In this document: positions 12,861 through 42,637 of the stretch, one piece after another
How positions within the stretch are numbered: the first letter of the stretch is position 1
Layout: each line of letters starts with the position of its first letter
From: Mastigias papua
Lineage: Eukaryota > Cnidaria > Scyphozoa > Rhizostomeae > Mastigiidae
Direction: 5' to 3'
DNA: 64,000 nucleotides
Assembly (NCBI GenBank): GCA_964019165.1
Contig: OZ025273.1
Location: 3,281,823-3,345,822, forward strand
Translations under genes and position numbers: made by a program
The notes under the pieces: generated by a model
The model's database searches: none
What the model saw: only the letters and a program-made list of their open reading frames with translations
What the model was told of the DNA's origin: nothing

Positions 12861-13509
12861 TATCAGTCTCTGAACAATCTATTGCTACTTAGCAGAATTT
12901 GACAGCAATGTTCGACTCAGGTGTAAACTATAGTAAATAAATAGCACTTTCACTACTCTTGAGAGCTCCGTATATCGAGCTGTACTGTATGTTAGAAACT
13001 GCTAACTTATTCTCCTCTTCCTGTAGATAAACGCTATCTATGTTTGTCAATGTTTAGAAAGCCAGTGTCCCATATAACCCTTTGTAATCTAATGCAGCAA
13101 AATTCAAGAAGAGAAGTCTACTTGAACAAATGACCTCATGATTTGTGCATTGGACATCATCTCACTGATAAGTCTCTATGGTAATTATAATTATTTAGGG
13201 GGTTTCATGTTTGTTATATGTTAGGGAAAGGCCCTGGAAATTAAATATTGAAAAGCCCCCAAAGAATGAAGAAAGGAAAGCCAAAGCATGGAGGAAGATC
13301 AGATTTTGTCGGGGATTCAATCATAATGTAGCAATAGTTTCCACGGTACTTAGACTTTGACAAATTCCATTGGCCCACGTACCTTTACTCTCCCAATTAC
13401 AAACAAAGAGGTTGATGAAATTATTTGAAATCTATTGCAGGGTTACAACGTAACGACACATCAGTCTTAGGAAGAACTTGTATTTGAAACGAGGCTTCGA
13501 CTACTCTTA
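12861..13509. other. Region upstream of BiP
   Basis: No gene is seen. AT-rich DNA leads into the BiP promoter at 13.5 kb. Confidence 0.4.
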
Positions 13510-13528
13510 CCAATCAGATTCTTCCAAC
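13510..13528 (+). promoter_or_regulatory. Degenerate ER stress response element
   Basis: CCAAT, nine bases, then CCAAC. This differs from the ERSE consensus CCAAT-N9-CCACG in the last two bases and lies 33 bp upstream of a perfect site, as in the multi-ERSE layout of animal BiP promoters. Confidence 0.35.
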
Positions 13529-13542
13529 TATGAAGAAACGGA

Positions 13543-13561
13543 CCAATCAGGTCACACCACG
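13543..13561 (+). promoter_or_regulatory. Perfect ER stress response element (ERSE)
   Basis: CCAAT (13543-13547), nine bases (CAGGTCACA), CCACG (13557-13561). This matches the vertebrate ERSE exactly, where NF-Y binds CCAAT and ATF6/XBP1 binds CCACG. It lies 126 bp upstream of the BiP ATG and just before a TATA-like TAATAAAA (13577-13584). It predicts induction of BiP by the unfolded protein response. Confidence 0.85.
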
Positions 13562-13686
13562 CACAGAACTTGCATGTAATAAAAGCATGATACTAAAAAT
13601 CCCTTTTACATTAAATCCTGTTTGCTCGACACCACGAGGGAAGTGGCTGAAGTTTTTCTTGTAGCACTTTAATCCAGATATCCAAG

Positions 13687-17215
<3,529 letters not shown>

Positions 17216-18675
17216 AAATAGGCAGACTGTAATAGATTTTTTATGTCAATGGATGTTTGTTCTTAAGAATTGGCTTCAGGTCAGTTTGCAGAAGCTTTAG
17301 AAAATGATATTACAATGTGATCAAAATAATTGGATCAAAGACTATTTTAAGGTTTTGATCTGGCTTTCTTGTTATCAGTGTCCTTAGCTTAAGGATGCTG
17401 ATAGAGATGTATTCCAGATAAACACATTTGATGTTATCCCATATTTCAATGCAGAGATCCCCCTATCTTGTGAAAGCATGGATATTATACTGCACATATA
17501 TATTCAGCAATTGTGAGCGTTCAATGTGTGAATTTGCAGGGACTGTTAGGGAGTTAAACCTAGGCTTATTGTCATCAACTGTTCAAAACTGTCCTTAGTT
17601 ATTTGAAGTACTAAATTAAAATGCCAAATTCTACTTTGCCTTTACATGTTCACTCAGCCATTCTCCATTGCAAACATTTCTATGCAATATAAAGATTTAT
17701 TCAGAGTAGGTTCTTGCATATACGTGGCTTGTTTCCACTTTACTCTTGTAAATTACCTACTACTACCTGTACATGTTAAGTAAAGAAAGGTAACAACAAC
17801 TGGTTTCGTTGTGCATGCTGTTTGTATGTGCTGTTTTATATTTATTGGAAATAATCTGTGGAAGTTTGAAATGGCGTTTTGTCTTAATGGCCTCTTCTCT
17901 TTTGACTGGGGGATTGTTGATTTGATTCAATTTTGGCATCAAGGACACAAACGTCTTATGTAAATAGGTACAGTTTTTCTTCCCAGCTTTTACATGGTTG
18001 GTAGGTCTGAAAAGCCTAGGAAAATGTCCATTTTTTAAAAAAAGGTATGTGGAATCCTTGAAAAGTTGGATAAAATTGTTGAAGAGGCACAGAAGTTGGG
18101 AGAAGCCAGAGGGGTAATTTTGAGTCGGCGTTAGTAATAATAATGTGGATACCAAAATCTGACACTAGTACTTTTGATATTGTCTAGTTTATAGTCTGCA
18201 TATAGTGGAAAGTTAGGGTTATACATTCAACTTGACAAGTTAATGCTATCTTCCATGAGGGTGGCGAAAATACAGCAGCAAAATTATTGACTGGTACATA
18301 ATGAAAAAGCCGCGGAGTCGTGTTCTGCAGCCAGTAGACCCCGGAACCAAAAAAGAGGAATCGTTATGTACAAAGCAGGTGGAAGTTCAGCATAAATTCG
18401 AAACCTGCAAGGTGATTGACCAACATTAGCAAAGACAGTTAGCACAGTTCGACTGCACACACTTCATAGAATCGGGACTTTTTTATTTCTGGTCATACAT
18501 TTACCTCATATATCTTAATTTTGTTGTTATGAAGTGTGCAACATCGATGGAAATCAACGAAATGCCTAAAACACCTATGTAAAAGATAGTAACACATGGA
18601 CTTTGAATGACAAACGAAAAAACCGGAGCAAAGAACCCCGTACGAACTCTACCATATTTCATTAGGGTTGAATGT
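17216..18675. other. Intergenic region between convergent BiP and AK8
   Basis: This contains the 3' untranslated regions of both genes. For BiP there is an ATTAAA at 17615-17620; for AK8 a TTTATT (AATAAA on minus) at 18482-18487, about 190 bp past its stop. A 130-codon minus frame at 17763-18155 has no recognisable domain and is probably chance. Confidence 0.5.
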
Positions 18676-33306
<14,631 letters not shown>

Positions 33307-33587
33307 TTTGTAATCAACTCCGTTTCCTTGACATCAGACAGGGGTACAAGAAATAAAAAGTTCCTCCTACGCAGTGACAGCACATTACCTTTTGCCTTTA
33401 GTTAGGGGTGGGGGGGGGGAGGGACAAGCAGACCACGGAAGTCTACAGCGAAGCTCCTAAACTCCAAAAATCTCATTGCTCTTTGACAGTATAGGGGATG
33501 GCCGCTACCCCCCTTCCAATTGTGTCTTATACTGATCTAGAGATTAATGATAGCTATGTTTGAGAGAAGAGCATAGAATGGGCAATA
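33307..33587. other. AK8 upstream region
   Basis: No gene is seen. A G-rich run (GGGGTGGGGGGGGGG) lies near 33,408. No clear TATA box or CpG cluster. Confidence 0.4.
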
Positions 33588-33913
33588 TGTAGTGACCCTA
33601 AACACCGAGAACAAAATATTCACAACCGGCCTTCTCCATTTTTGCCAAACCATCCCACATCTGGACATCACCTTGCATCACCCCTGTCATCACATCACAC
33701 AGGTCATTCCTTTACTTTCATTTACCTCATCTAGCCTCTTCGCTTACTCAGCCCACTACCTTCTTTTTATATCCATTTAGTAATTCGTGTGTAATGTTTC
33801 GTCAGCAATATTTACGTATATAAGAATGTAATTTATGTTGTATAGTTAGTCAGTAGATCAGTACGTTAACTCAACATCGTCTATCTCTGGCTCCGTGTTC
33901 TCTCCACGTTAAA
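33588..33913 (+). mobile_element. Possible solo LTR remnant
   Basis: Begins TGTAGTGACCC and ends CACGTTAAA, the same terminal style as the Gypsy LTR at 35.7 kb (TGTAGCCC...CACGTTAAA), and has a GTATATAAG TATA-like box near 33,816. A short ATG frame rich in N, S and E at 33,987 would be a gag start but stops after 15 codons. No partner LTR was found here. Confidence 0.35.
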
Positions 33914-34089
33914 TTAGAACAACCATCAACATCAACCAACAAAGAGAAAAGGCCGGTTACCACTGCAGCATTTTCTGTTACTAAAAATGAACGAAAACAG
34001 CGTAAACAGTGAAAATAGCGAAAACAGCAATAACTAATTGAGGGCAATTCGGATTCATTTTTCGACACATCTGTCGCTGTTTTCGTACC

Positions 34090-35700
34090 TGATTGTTAAT
34101 GGCTGCCAAAGTCATCTTGATGAAGTTAACTTACTCATCAGGGACTTTGAGCTAGCTACATACCCTTGCTTTAAATGAAACCAAGCTGGATTCTATCTTT
34201 TCCAAAGATCTAACAACAGTGGCTGGTTACCAACAAGAGCGTCTAAACAGAACAAGAAATGGCGGTGGAGCTTCTGTTTATGTTTTTCTATAAAATATAA
34301 AGTACGTTCTGATATCCCTAAGGAAGATCTAGAACTTATCTGTATTGAAGTTGAACAACTAAAGAGCAAGCCATTGCCTCTCATCTGTCAATTATATCAG
34401 TATTATCTCCTATAGACAACTGGCTTATGGGAGATAATACTGATATTCCGTAGGTAGGGATCTTGCTGAAAAAATTGACCCAGTCCCTAATCCTCTTCTT
34501 GTAACGATTTGGGGTTCTTTTGATAGCGTTGAGGGGACACGCTTAGGCCCAGAGGCCTAAGCTCAGACAAGCGCAACAAAAACACGACTTCTTTCTATGC
34601 GAGTATGTAATCTAACTAAACTAATCACATGGACTCATTCGATAATATAATAAATCGTACGGTGACACAATACAGATAAAAATCACTTAACACATTCGTA
34701 ATTAAACATAGCACGACATTGCAAGGAGACTGTACGGTAACACTAACATGGAGACAGGAAACACAATTCACAATCACATATGACATCCAACACAACTTGT
34801 ACTGTACACGACTTCAACCCAGGACGTTACATTCTCTCAGGTGACAATGCTATAAACAAAAACAAGGTTGAATTCTACTTTAAATCTATTTCTGCACCGC
34901 ACATCAGGGAAGCACTTACCAAGGTCAAAACCATAAAGGACTTTGATGTTGACAGTATCTCTAGCTACTTTCTAAAGTTAGCCCTGCCTTTCATTGAAAA
35001 CTCATTGGCCTGTTTGTTTAACTATTCTGTTGAAACCAGCCTGTTCTCTGACTCATGGAAAGTAGCTAGAGTTGCTCCCATTTACAAAGATGGAGAGAGA
35101 GCTGAAAAGAGTAACTATCGCCCTATCTCTGTCTGGCCTGTCATATTAAGGCTCTTTGAAAAATATGTTTTGACCAGCTGTACCAGCGTATGAACGACGT
35201 TGATTTGTTCTCAGGGGACCATTCGGGGTTTTTGCGCCGTTCATCTACTTTAACCTTCTTGCTCAAAAATGCTGATCACTGGTACACTGGGTTGGATCTT
35301 GGATAGTTTGTGAGTTTGGATCTCAACAAAGGCCAGCATGTGGGTTATTAGTGGATTTTACAAAGGCCTTTGACACTGTTGATCATCAACTCTTATGCTT
35401 GAAGCTTTTGCACGATGGTGTAAAAAGACATTAACTTTCTTGGTTCAAATGCTACCTTTCTGGACGTAAATAGTTCTGCAGGGTCAATGGTATTGAATTG
35501 GAGAGTGGGGACATTGAAACTGGTGTTCCTCAAGGATCATGCATTGGTCCCTTACTACTTCTGATCTTTGTCAATGATCTCCCACAAGTCCTCCAGGACT
35601 GTATTGTTTCGCTGTTTGCTGATGATACCAACCAGTGCTACAAATCCTCTGATATCACTCAACTGAAAGAGGCTATTAACAGTAACCTCAGTGAACTAGC
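34090..35700 (+). pseudogene. Decayed CR1/L2-type LINE, 5' part (endonuclease and RT)
   Basis: The frame near 34,165-34,385 carries endonuclease motifs (NETKLDSIFSK, GYQQERLNRTRNGGG, SVYVFL). The 34,860-35,165 frame carries the RT start (KTIKDFDVDSISSYFLK, WKVARVAPIYKDGE, SNYRPISV). Later frames show VDFTKAFDTVDHQL, GVPQGSCIGPLLLLIFVNDL and FADDT. Stops and frameshifts kill it. About 270 bp of unrelated CA-rich DNA (34,510-34,775) splits the two domains. A Gypsy element cuts the reading at 35,701; it resumes at 42,903. Confidence 0.8.
34394..34446. repeat. Perfect 17-bp inverted repeat, 19-nt loop
   Basis: ATATCAGTATTATCTCC (34394-34410) and its exact complement (34430-34446). It sits at the end of the LINE endonuclease segment and may mark a snap-back rearrangement. 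Confidence 0.85.
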
Positions 35701-35965
35701 TGTAGCCCTTATAATGGAATGACTGTGTAGCCCTTATACTGGAATGACTGCAATATTGAATTTCTTTTTATTTTATTGTCAACACTAGTATCCTGTGTCA
35801 GTTAGACACACCCCTGTCCAATATCGATTGGATAGCAAAAAAGATAACGTTAGTTAAGCAAGCACGTTGTTGTAAGAAAAGGATTGAAAGTGATTTTAAA
35901 AGTTAAAGCGAAACCACACAGTGTCTTTTTCTATCTGTGAAAATACTGATGAAGGGCACGTTAAA
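35701..35965 (+). repeat. 5' LTR
   Basis: Begins TGTAGCCC, ends ACGTTAAA. The first 50 bp are a tandem duplication of a 25-bp unit (TGTAGCCCTTATAATGG and TGTAGCCCTTATACTGG versions). It differs from the 3' LTR only in CACACAGTG against CACACCGTG. Confidence 0.95.
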
Positions 35966-35967
35966 TC

Positions 35968-35984
35968 TGGCACCCCAGATGGGA
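35968..35984 (+). promoter_or_regulatory. Primer-binding site
   Basis: TGGCACCCCAGATGGGA, two bases after the 5' LTR. The initial TGG pairs with a tRNA 3' CCA. The next bases imply an acceptor strand CTGGGGTG; I could not assign the tRNA. Confidence 0.7.
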
Positions 35985-36070
35985 GAGACATTTCGTTAAT
36001 ACAGAATTCAGCGGACATATTGCGGATTTGAAAGTACTGTCTGATCGATTGTTTACGTGCAGAAATCAGA

Positions 36071-37483
36071 ATGTCGCGGCCTAATAGTCCGAACTTAGAG
36101 GAACTTGAATTAGAAGCAGATGAATTGGTTTTACTCTCGACAACGGAAGACCTCCAGAGGCTTGCGCATAAGTTAGGAATGGAAAAAGAATCGTACGAAG
36201 GGAAAACAAGAGCAAGACAAATCAAGGCTATTCGAAATAATTTGGCTCAGAAAATGGATGCACAATGGTTTGCAATAGTGAAAGCCGAGTTGAAAAAACC
36301 GTTACTCTCAGATGACGTAGAGGATGGAGAGGAAGAAACTGTTGAAGAAGTTGAAGATCATGAAAGCCTAGGGTTAGCACAGGCACAAAAGGAGTTTGAA
36401 GACATGCAGAAAAGTTTTGAGCGAATGATGCAGAAACAGAAAGAACTGCTTGACCAGGCAAGAGCAAAATTAGAGCGCGCGCAAGAAAGTCAAGGTATGA
36501 GAGATACTACTTCTTCTGCTATGAAAACTAATTTTGATATTTCAAATGCTTTCAGAAGAGATTTTAAAATCTCTGGCCAAATTGGCATGCCAGGTCAGAA
36601 GGAAAAATTGTCTTTTGTAAGTTTGATTAGGCAGGTTGAAAATGGACTTGCAAGGGGTTATAACGAGTCGGAGATTGTGGAGGAAGTTGTCAGAGCGATT
36701 TCTCCTGGCATACAATTAAGAAGCTATTTAGAAACGGCCTCACCATTAACTCTACCGAAAATTCGAAAAATTATTCGTTCCCATTTCATGGAGAAAACTG
36801 CCACAGAACTATACCAAGAATTAGCTACAATTTCTCAAGGCCCAAAGGAAGATCCCCAAACCTTTCTAATTCGCTGTTTGGAAATTCGCCAAAAAATTCT
36901 GTTTAGCAGCAAAGAATCAGGTGCCACAATTGAATACACCCTTGATATGGCCCAGGGTCTATTTCTTCATGCATTGGAAACAGGTCTAAAAAATGAATCA
37001 ATTAGAACCAAAATTCGCCCGTTATTGAAACAAAAATCTGTCTCAGATGAAGTTTTGATTGAAGAAATGTCAAAAGCTGTTGCCATAGAAATGGAACACA
37101 ACAAAAAGTTTGGTTCTGCCAAAAACACAGCAAGAATTAGCGTGGTAACAGAACCAGAACTTCATGAATCTGAAGCCCCTAAAAGAGAAAAAGTCGAACC
37201 ACAAAAGGGTAAAATGTGGGCAGCTCTTGAAGCTGTGCAGGCAGACCTAGCTGTAATAAAAGAAACCATGGCACGAAACACTACTTCAAGCCAATGTGGT
37301 TCCAATATCAGGGTAAATCAGCGCCGTGGTTGTGCTTCGTGTCAAGAAAACGGCTGGGGAGATAGGTGTAACCATTGTTTTAAATGTGGGGATCCAAATC
37401 ATTTCGTTCGTGGTTGCCGCCAACAGAATCAAATCAAGCAGGGAAACGGGAGACGGCTGCCCCCAAGGAGGGACAGGGAGTAG
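36071..37483 (+). CDS. gag: Gypsy Gag polyprotein
   Basis: 470 aa. The N-terminal ~70 residues form a helical domain ([25 protein letters not shown]), followed by an acidic stretch and a coiled coil (~95-140: [20 protein letters not shown]). A capsid-like helical region spans ~155-340, and the C-terminal nucleocapsid has a CCHC zinc knuckle C436-X2-C439-X4-H444-X4-C449 after a second cysteine cluster. It packages element RNA in the cytoplasm. The stop at 37,483 lies 36 bp past the frameshift site at 37,441 that feeds Pol. Confidence 0.9.
   Translation: MSRPNSPNLEELELEADELVLLSTTEDLQRLAHKLGMEKESYEGKTRARQIKAIRNNLAQKMDAQWFAIVKAELKKPLLSDDVEDGEEETVEEVEDHESLGLAQAQKEFEDMQKSFERMMQKQKELLDQARAKLERAQESQGMRDTTSSAMKTNFDISNAFRRDFKISGQIGMPGQKEKLSFVSLIRQVENGLARGYNESEIVEEVVRAISPGIQLRSYLETASPLTLPKIRKIIRSHFMEKTATELYQELATISQGPKEDPQTFLIRCLEIRQKILFSSKESGATIEYTLDMAQGLFLHALETGLKNESIRTKIRPLLKQKSVSDEVLIEEMSKAVAIEMEHNKKFGSAKNTARISVVTEPELHESEAPKREKVEPQKGKMWAALEAVQADLAVIKETMARNTTSSQCGSNIRVNQRRGCASCQENGWGDRCNHCFKCGDPNHFVRGCRQQNQIKQGNGRRLPPRRDRE
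37441..37447 (+). promoter_or_regulatory. -1 ribosomal frameshift site GGGAAAC
   Basis: In the gag frame the heptamer reads G-GGA-AAC, the canonical X-XXY-YYZ form used at several retroviral gag-pro junctions. Slipping back one base continues in the pol frame at 37,447, just before the MYND finger. The GC-rich stretch after it (GGGAGACGGCTGCCCCC...) could form the stimulatory hairpin or pseudoknot. The sequence match is exact; function is inferred. Confidence 0.75.
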
Positions 37484-40400
37484 CCGATAAGAATCAAGTG
37501 TCCCATTGTGCTTATTGCGGTGAGATGTCTTATTCGAAAGAAACTTTTCAGATGTGTAGTAGTTGTTTTTCTGTGAAATATTGTTCAAAACGATGCCAAA
37601 GGTTGCATTGGAACAAGCATAAAACTCTTTGTCTGTCAATCAAAGAACTTTTACGTCAAAACTCTGTTTCACTAGCTCAGTCTGTAGATGAAAGTAGCTT
37701 TGTGAGTCACCTCATCCCAAAACAAACTTCCAAAATTGCCAAATTAGTTGGGAAGCGCTGTTTGATATCTTGTGAAATGAATGGAAGGCAAACTGAAGCT
37801 CTGTTTGATACTGGTGCACAGGTTTCAATTGTTTCACAGTGTTGGTTAGAAAAGAACCTCCCTAAGGCCAACTTGCGGAATATCTTGGAGATTTTGGATG
37901 CAGGGCTAGATCTTAAGGCAGCTAATGGGACAACCATTCCATATGTAGGATGGGTAGCAATAAACTTTGCCATGGCTTCTGATTACGCTCATGTTAATAT
38001 CAGCGTTCCGTTTCTTGTTACATCATCTAATCTTGACAACCCAATCATTGGCTATAACGTAATTGAAGAAGCAATAAAAAGTAATGCTGCAGATTGCACA
38101 AATACAGCAAATACAAGCCTCATGAAGAGTGTGATTGCAACATTTCATGAAGCTAGTACAGACAACATTCCCGCTTTCATTGATTTTGTATATGAAAATG
38201 CCATTAATAGTGACGACTTGTGTGCTGTAAGGACAAGCAAAAAGCCCCAAATTATTCCAAAAGGCGGCACAGTCACCATCCGCTGTCGTGCAAATGTTGG
38301 AATAATAAAAAGTAAGATCCCTGTACTGTTTGAACTGGACTTATCAACTTCAATGTCCAGTGATCTTGAGCTTACTCAGACATTACTTGTTTTACCAAAA
38401 GGAAAGTCTCCACATGTGTCGATCCAAATCAATAACCCGTCAAAACGCGACATATTGTTGAAAGGTCGAACCACGTTAGGCACGTTACAACTTGTGAAGT
38501 CCGTAACGCCACTTGAAGTTAAGTACCGTGATACTAAAGCAGATCCAACGAAAGTACATACTGTTTCAGTGAATTCGCAAAATAATACAAAGCAGGCAAG
38601 TTTGACAAGCGGTAATTTAGATCTGAGCAAATTTGATTTAAGTAGTTTGACACCCATACAACGTAGCAGTGCAACCCAAATGCTGATAGAAGAAGCTGAG
38701 ACTTTTAGCAACTGTGAAAACGATATAGGTAGTATTGACGACTTGAAGCTAAACCTAACTCTCGATGATCCAAAACCAGTCCAGAAGTCGTATAACTCCA
38801 TCCCCCGACCGTTGTTTCCGGAGGTTAAACAACATATTGAGGATCTGCTCAATAAAGGCTGGATCAAGGAGTCTCGTTCAGCCTATTCCAGTCCAGTTGT
38901 TTGCGTTCGAAAAAAAGATGGTGATCTACGACTGTGTGTTGATTTTCGTGAATTGAATAAAAGAACAGTTACTGATCGTCACCCCTTACCACGCGTACAG
39001 ACAACCCTTGACAATTTAGGTGGTAACTCTTGGTTTAGTATGCTGGACCAAGGGAAAGCCTACCACCAGGGATATATGGATCAGTCATCACAACATCTGA
39101 CAGCCTTTATAACACCATGGGGGCTATATGAGTGGGTACGTATACCATTCGGGTTAAAGAATGCACCAGGAGAATACCAGAGGTTCATGGAGCGATGTCT
39201 TGGTGAATTGAGAGACACTATCTGCATGCCATATTTAGATGATGTAATTTGCTTTTCAAAGACTTTCGAAGAGCATCTTGATCACTTGCGGAAAGTCTTC
39301 CGGAAACTTCGAGAGCATGGTGTTAAACTTAAACCAAAGAAATGTAAACTTTTTACGCGTGAGGTTAGTTGTCTAGGAAGGATTGTGTCAGCTGATGGAT
39401 ATCGTTTAGACCCCGCAGGAATCGAGTCAGTAAAGTCAATCGCAAGGAATGTGCCAAAAACAGTTGGTGATGTCCGAAAGTTACTAGGATTGTTAGGTTA
39501 CTTTAGACGGTACATCCAAGATTTTGCACGCATAGCCAGACCACTGTTTCAATTGTTGAATGCCCCAAAGATACCAGAAACAAAGGTGACCAACCAAAGA
39601 GGACAACTTTCCTCCAAAACACCAATCTCATGGAATGCATCACACCAAGCAGCGCTTGAAAGTTTAATCACATACCTTACCACACCACCCATTCTTGCAT
39701 ACCCCGATTACACAAAACCCTTTGTCTTGCATACTGACGCATCAGAGCAAGGGCTTGGTGCCGTACTGTACCAGAAACATGATGGGATAATGAGAGTCAT
39801 TGGGTATGGCTCACGGACATTAAACAAGGCTGAGCGTAACTACCATCTCCATTCTGGTAAGCTAGAATTTCTGGCCCTTAAGTGGGCGATCTGTGAACAT
39901 TTCAGGGACTATCTCTATGTATATTCCTTTACTGTATATACTGATAATAACCCACTTACATACGTGCTCACCACTGCAAAACTGAATGCAACAACAAATC
40001 GCTGGGTTGCAGAACTTGCTGACTTCAAGTTCGTTATCAAATATAGACCAGGAAAGGCCAACATAGATGCTGATGCGCTGTCTCGCATTCCGATTGAGAA
40101 AATTATGGCAGATTGTACTGAGACCACAACACCAAATATTATTCAGAATGTCACAAACATATCAATAACAACACCAGAGCCAGAGTCTACATGGATTTCA
40201 GCATTAACAACTGACGTAAATTTGTTGGAATATGATTTAAATCAGATTCAGTCATTGAATTTCAATCAAATCAGTCCCAACGATTTCAGAGCAGCACAAA
40301 CACGTGATGCGACCATACATAGAGTCATGGAGTATAAACGTCGTGGAAGATTTCCTTCAAAGGCGGAGAGGACGTATGAGACACATAACGTAAAGCTACT

Positions 40401-42159
40401 AATGCGCGAGTGGAAAAACTTATATCTTGACGATGGAATCTTAAGGCGGAAAAAGGGAGCATACAGCCAACTAGTTGTGCCCAGAAAATTTCATCCAATC
40501 ATTTTTCGCGAACTCCATGGAGAGATGGGTCATCTCGGAAGTGAAAGGGTAATTCAGTTAGCTAGAGAACGTTTCTATTGGCCTAGAATGATAGATGACA
40601 TCACACATCACGTCACGAAAGTATGTGATTGTTTAAAGCAAAGAAAGCCGCAAAAACTCCTAAGGACACCACTGAAAAGCATAGTTACAACAATGCCATT
40701 TGAACTGATTTCAATCGATTATATGCACCTTGAAAAATCATCAGGAGGATGTGAATATATCTTAGTGGTGATGGATCACTTTACCAGGTTCGCCCAAGCA
40801 TACCCAACGCCCAATAAGTCAGGAAGCACTGCAGCCAAGAAGATTTATAATGACTTTATTTTGCGTTACGGATTCCCCGCCCGAATTCACCACGACCAGG
40901 GAGCTGAATTTGAGAACAACCTGTTCAAACAGTTAGAGAAACTATGCGGTATAGTACACTCCCGGACAACACCATATCATCCGGAGGGGAATGGCCAAGT
41001 TGAGCGCTTTAACAGGACACTGTTGAGTATGCTTCGCACATTACCAGAGGACAAGAAAAGTCAATGGAGTAACTACGTAAACAAAGTGGTTCATGCGTAT
41101 AACTGTACAAAGAAAAAAGCAACAGGATATTCACCATTTTACCTACTCTTCGGCAGATCACCACGCCTCCCAATCGATCTAATCTTCAACATTGAACGAA
41201 CAAAAGAAGAAGCAAATTATCTCGAATTTGTTAAAAGATGGAAAAGTGCAATGCAAGAGGCGTATCGGTTAGCTACCGAGAATGCAAATAAGTCTACTGC
41301 TCATGGACGCATTCAACATGATAAGAAAGCAACATTTACAAAGCTATTAGTAGGGGACCGGGTACTTTTACGGAATATGAGTGAACGTGGAGGACCAGGA
41401 AAACTTCGTTCATTTTGGGAGAAAATTATTTATCGTGTGACAAAACAGCATGGAGGCAGTCCAGTATATGAAGTAGCTCCAGAGAGTGAAAATGGAAGAA
41501 CAAGAGTATTACATCGTAACATGCTGTTACCCTGTGACTTCCTCCCGGTAACAGAAACAAAACTAACCATGGTAGACCCAAGCCAGCCAATTACCTCTTC
41601 AAAGAGAACAACAAAAAAAAGATGTCAGATAAAGAAACAAGCTACCCCGTCACACGAGAATGTTCATAGTTCTAGTAGTGAAGATGACGACTTTTCATGG
41701 CATTTTCCAGTTCATGTCACCAATAGGAAGCAAAATAGTGGAACACGCTCGCAAGGTTCACAACTCAACACACCTACCAATGATAGCACATATGGAGTTG
41801 GAATTGAAAAGACATCAGGGTCAGTAGTAGAACCGGAGCTTGAGCTTGAGCCTGCTCAACCAGAACTTACCAATGAATCGTTTGTAGACGCCAGCTCTAA
41901 ACCTGAAGTCAGTGTAAGAACTCGCCCACAACGACAGCGATTACCACCAGATATGTTAACATATGATCGTCTCGGGGACCCAACAACGCACCCACCCATA
42001 ATCTCGTCCTGTAACGTCAATCCAGTGAGATTTTGTCATTTCGTTCAACCGGTACCATCAAACATGCCATTTGTACCACCATTTACGTTGCCAGGTCCAA
42101 CTATGCCTAACAGAACATTTTTCCAACCTTTTGTCCAGGCACCATTCTATTCGTATTGA
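37447..42159 (+). CDS. pol: Gypsy Pol: MYND finger, protease, RT, RNase H, integrase
   Basis: The frame is open from at least 37,384; I place its use from the frameshift at 37,447. Order: a MYND zinc finger (37507-37632), aspartic protease DTGA (37807), RT with LDQGKAYHQ and YLDD (39232), RNase H ([15 protein letters not shown]...YTDNNPL, ending in DALSRIP), then integrase. The integrase has an H-X4-H start to its zinc domain, a CDC in place of the usual CxxC, catalytic [19 protein letters not shown] and [12 protein letters not shown], and a GPY/F-like C-terminal domain. A Ser/Glu-rich tail of ~200 residues follows. All catalytic residues are present and there is no stop, so the element may be active or recently so. 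Confidence 0.92.
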   Translation, partial: RETAAPKEGQGVADKNQVSHCAYCGEMSYSKETFQMCSSCFSVKYCSKRCQRLHWNKHKTLCLSIKELLRQNSVSLAQSVDESSFVSHLIPKQTSKIAKLVGKRCLISCEMNGRQTEALFDTGAQVSIVSQCWLEKNLPKANLRNILEILDAGLDLKAANGTTIPYVGWVAINFAMASDYAHVNISVPFLVTSSNLDNPIIGYNVIEEAIKSNAADCTNTANTSLMKSVIATFHEASTDNIPAFIDFVYENAINSDDLCAVRTSKKPQIIPKGGTVTIRCRANVGIIKSKIPVLFELDLSTSMSSDLELTQTLLVLPKGKSPHVSIQINNPSKRDILLKGRTTLGTLQLVKSVTPLEVKYRDTKADPTKVHTVSVNSQNNTKQASLTSGNLDLSKFDLSSLTPIQRSSATQMLIEEAETFSNCENDIGSIDDLKLNLTLDDPKPVQKSYNSIPRPLFPEVKQHIEDLLNKGWIKESRSAYSSPVVCVRKKDGDLRLCVDFRELNKRTVTDRHPLPRVQTTLDNLGGNSWFSMLDQGKAYHQGYMDQSSQHLTAFITPWGLYEWVRIPFGLKNAPGEYQRFMERCLGELRDTICMPYLDDVICFSKTFEEHLDHLRKVFRKLREHGVKLKPKKCKLFTREVSCLGRIVSADGYRLDPAGIESVKSIARNVPKTVGDVRKLLGLLGYFRRYIQDFARIARPLFQLLNAPKIPETKVTNQRGQLSSKTPISWNASHQAALESLITYLTTPPILAYPDYTKPFVLHTDASEQGLGAVLYQKHDGIMRVIGYGSRTLNKAERNYHLHSGKLEFLALKWAICEHFRDYLYVYSFTVYTDNNPLTYVLTTAKLNATTNRWVAELADFKFVIKYRPGKANIDADALSRIPIEKIMADCTETTTPNIIQNVTNISITTPEPESTWISALTTDVNLLEYDLNQIQSLNFNQISPNDFRAAQTRDATIHRVMEYKRRGRFPSKAERTYETHNVKLLMREWKNLYLDDGILRRKKGAYSQLVVPRKFHPIIFRELHGEMGHLGSERVIQLARERFYWPRMIDDITHHVTKVCDCLKQRKPQKLLRTPLKSIVTTMPFELISIDYMHLEKSSGGCEYILVVMDHFTRFAQAYPTPNKSGSTAAKKIYNDFILRYGFPARIHHDQGAEFENNLFKQLEKLCGIVHSRTTPYHPEGNGQVERFNRTLLSMLRTLPEDKKSQWSNYVNKVVHAYNCTKKKATGYSPFYLLFGRSPRLPIDLIFNIERTKEEANYLEFVKRWKSAMQEAYRLATENANKSTAHGRIQHDKKATFTKLLVGDRVLLRNMSERGGPGKLRSFWEKIIYRVTKQHGGSPVYEVAPESENGRTRVLHRNMLLPCDFLPVTETKLTMVDPSQPITSSKRTTKKRCQIKKQATPSHENVHSSSSEDDDFSWHFPVHVTNRKQNSGTRSQGSQLNTPTNDSTYGVGIEKTSGSVVEPELELEPAQPELTNESFVDASSKPEVSVRTRPQRQRLPPDMLTYDRLGDPTTHPPIISSCNVNPVRFCHFVQPVPSNMPFVPPFTLPGPTMPNRTFFQPFVQAPFYSY
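37507..37632 (+). other. MYND zinc finger coding segment in pol
   Basis: Eight ligands fit the MYND pattern: CAYC, then CSSC 12 residues later, CSKRC, and [10 protein letters not shown] (C-X2-C, X12, C-X2-C, X5, C-X3-C, X7, H-X3-C). MYND fingers usually bind proline-rich peptides. It sits between the Gag zinc knuckle and the protease. Confidence 0.85.
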
Positions 42160-42623
42160 TCTTTGGCAAGAACCAGGAAAAGACCTTTTATCCGTAATGA
42201 TTTACAGTTTTTTACTATGAAATATTGTTGTGTTAGGAGAGAGACCTCATTTAATGAATATCGCTTATGCTAAAACAGAGATCTCAAAGTACTTTATCGC
42301 TTATTAACATGAAACTATCAAGCAGTTATTCTACATTTCCAGAATTGGTATGATAATTTACTTTAAACTGTGATTGATCACAATCATAACGTTGATACGC
42401 GAGAAACGATATGTTAACGACGAGGAGCTATAGAAGATGACCCAGATGTTAACAAGATAGTCGATTTACAGTGTTTATAGTACAGTGATCGGAGCAAAGG
42501 ATCTGTTCCGTGAAGCATTTTTCGTGGCCACCGTAAAATGAATGTAGCTATAAAGGAAGAAATCGAAGGAACTCGTGAAGTCATGTCACAAGATGTAACA
42601 TAAATGTCACGGAGGACATTTCT

Positions 42624-42637
42624 TAAGGGGGGAAGCG
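42624..42637 (+). promoter_or_regulatory. Polypurine tract
   Basis: TAAGGGGGGAAGCG directly before the 3' LTR start TGTAG, where plus-strand DNA synthesis is primed. Confidence 0.75.

Noticed and set aside
17763..18155. 130-codon minus frame between BiP and AK8
   Set aside because: No recognisable domain; it lies where the 3' UTRs of two convergent genes are expected.
34780..35193. Host gene encoding a 137-aa protein
   Set aside because: It is the start of a decayed LINE reverse transcriptase that continues in other frames.
37384..37446. Independent AUG start for pol at 37,384
   Set aside because: This stretch overlaps the gag zinc knuckle in another frame; the in-register GGGAAAC site gives a better entry into pol.
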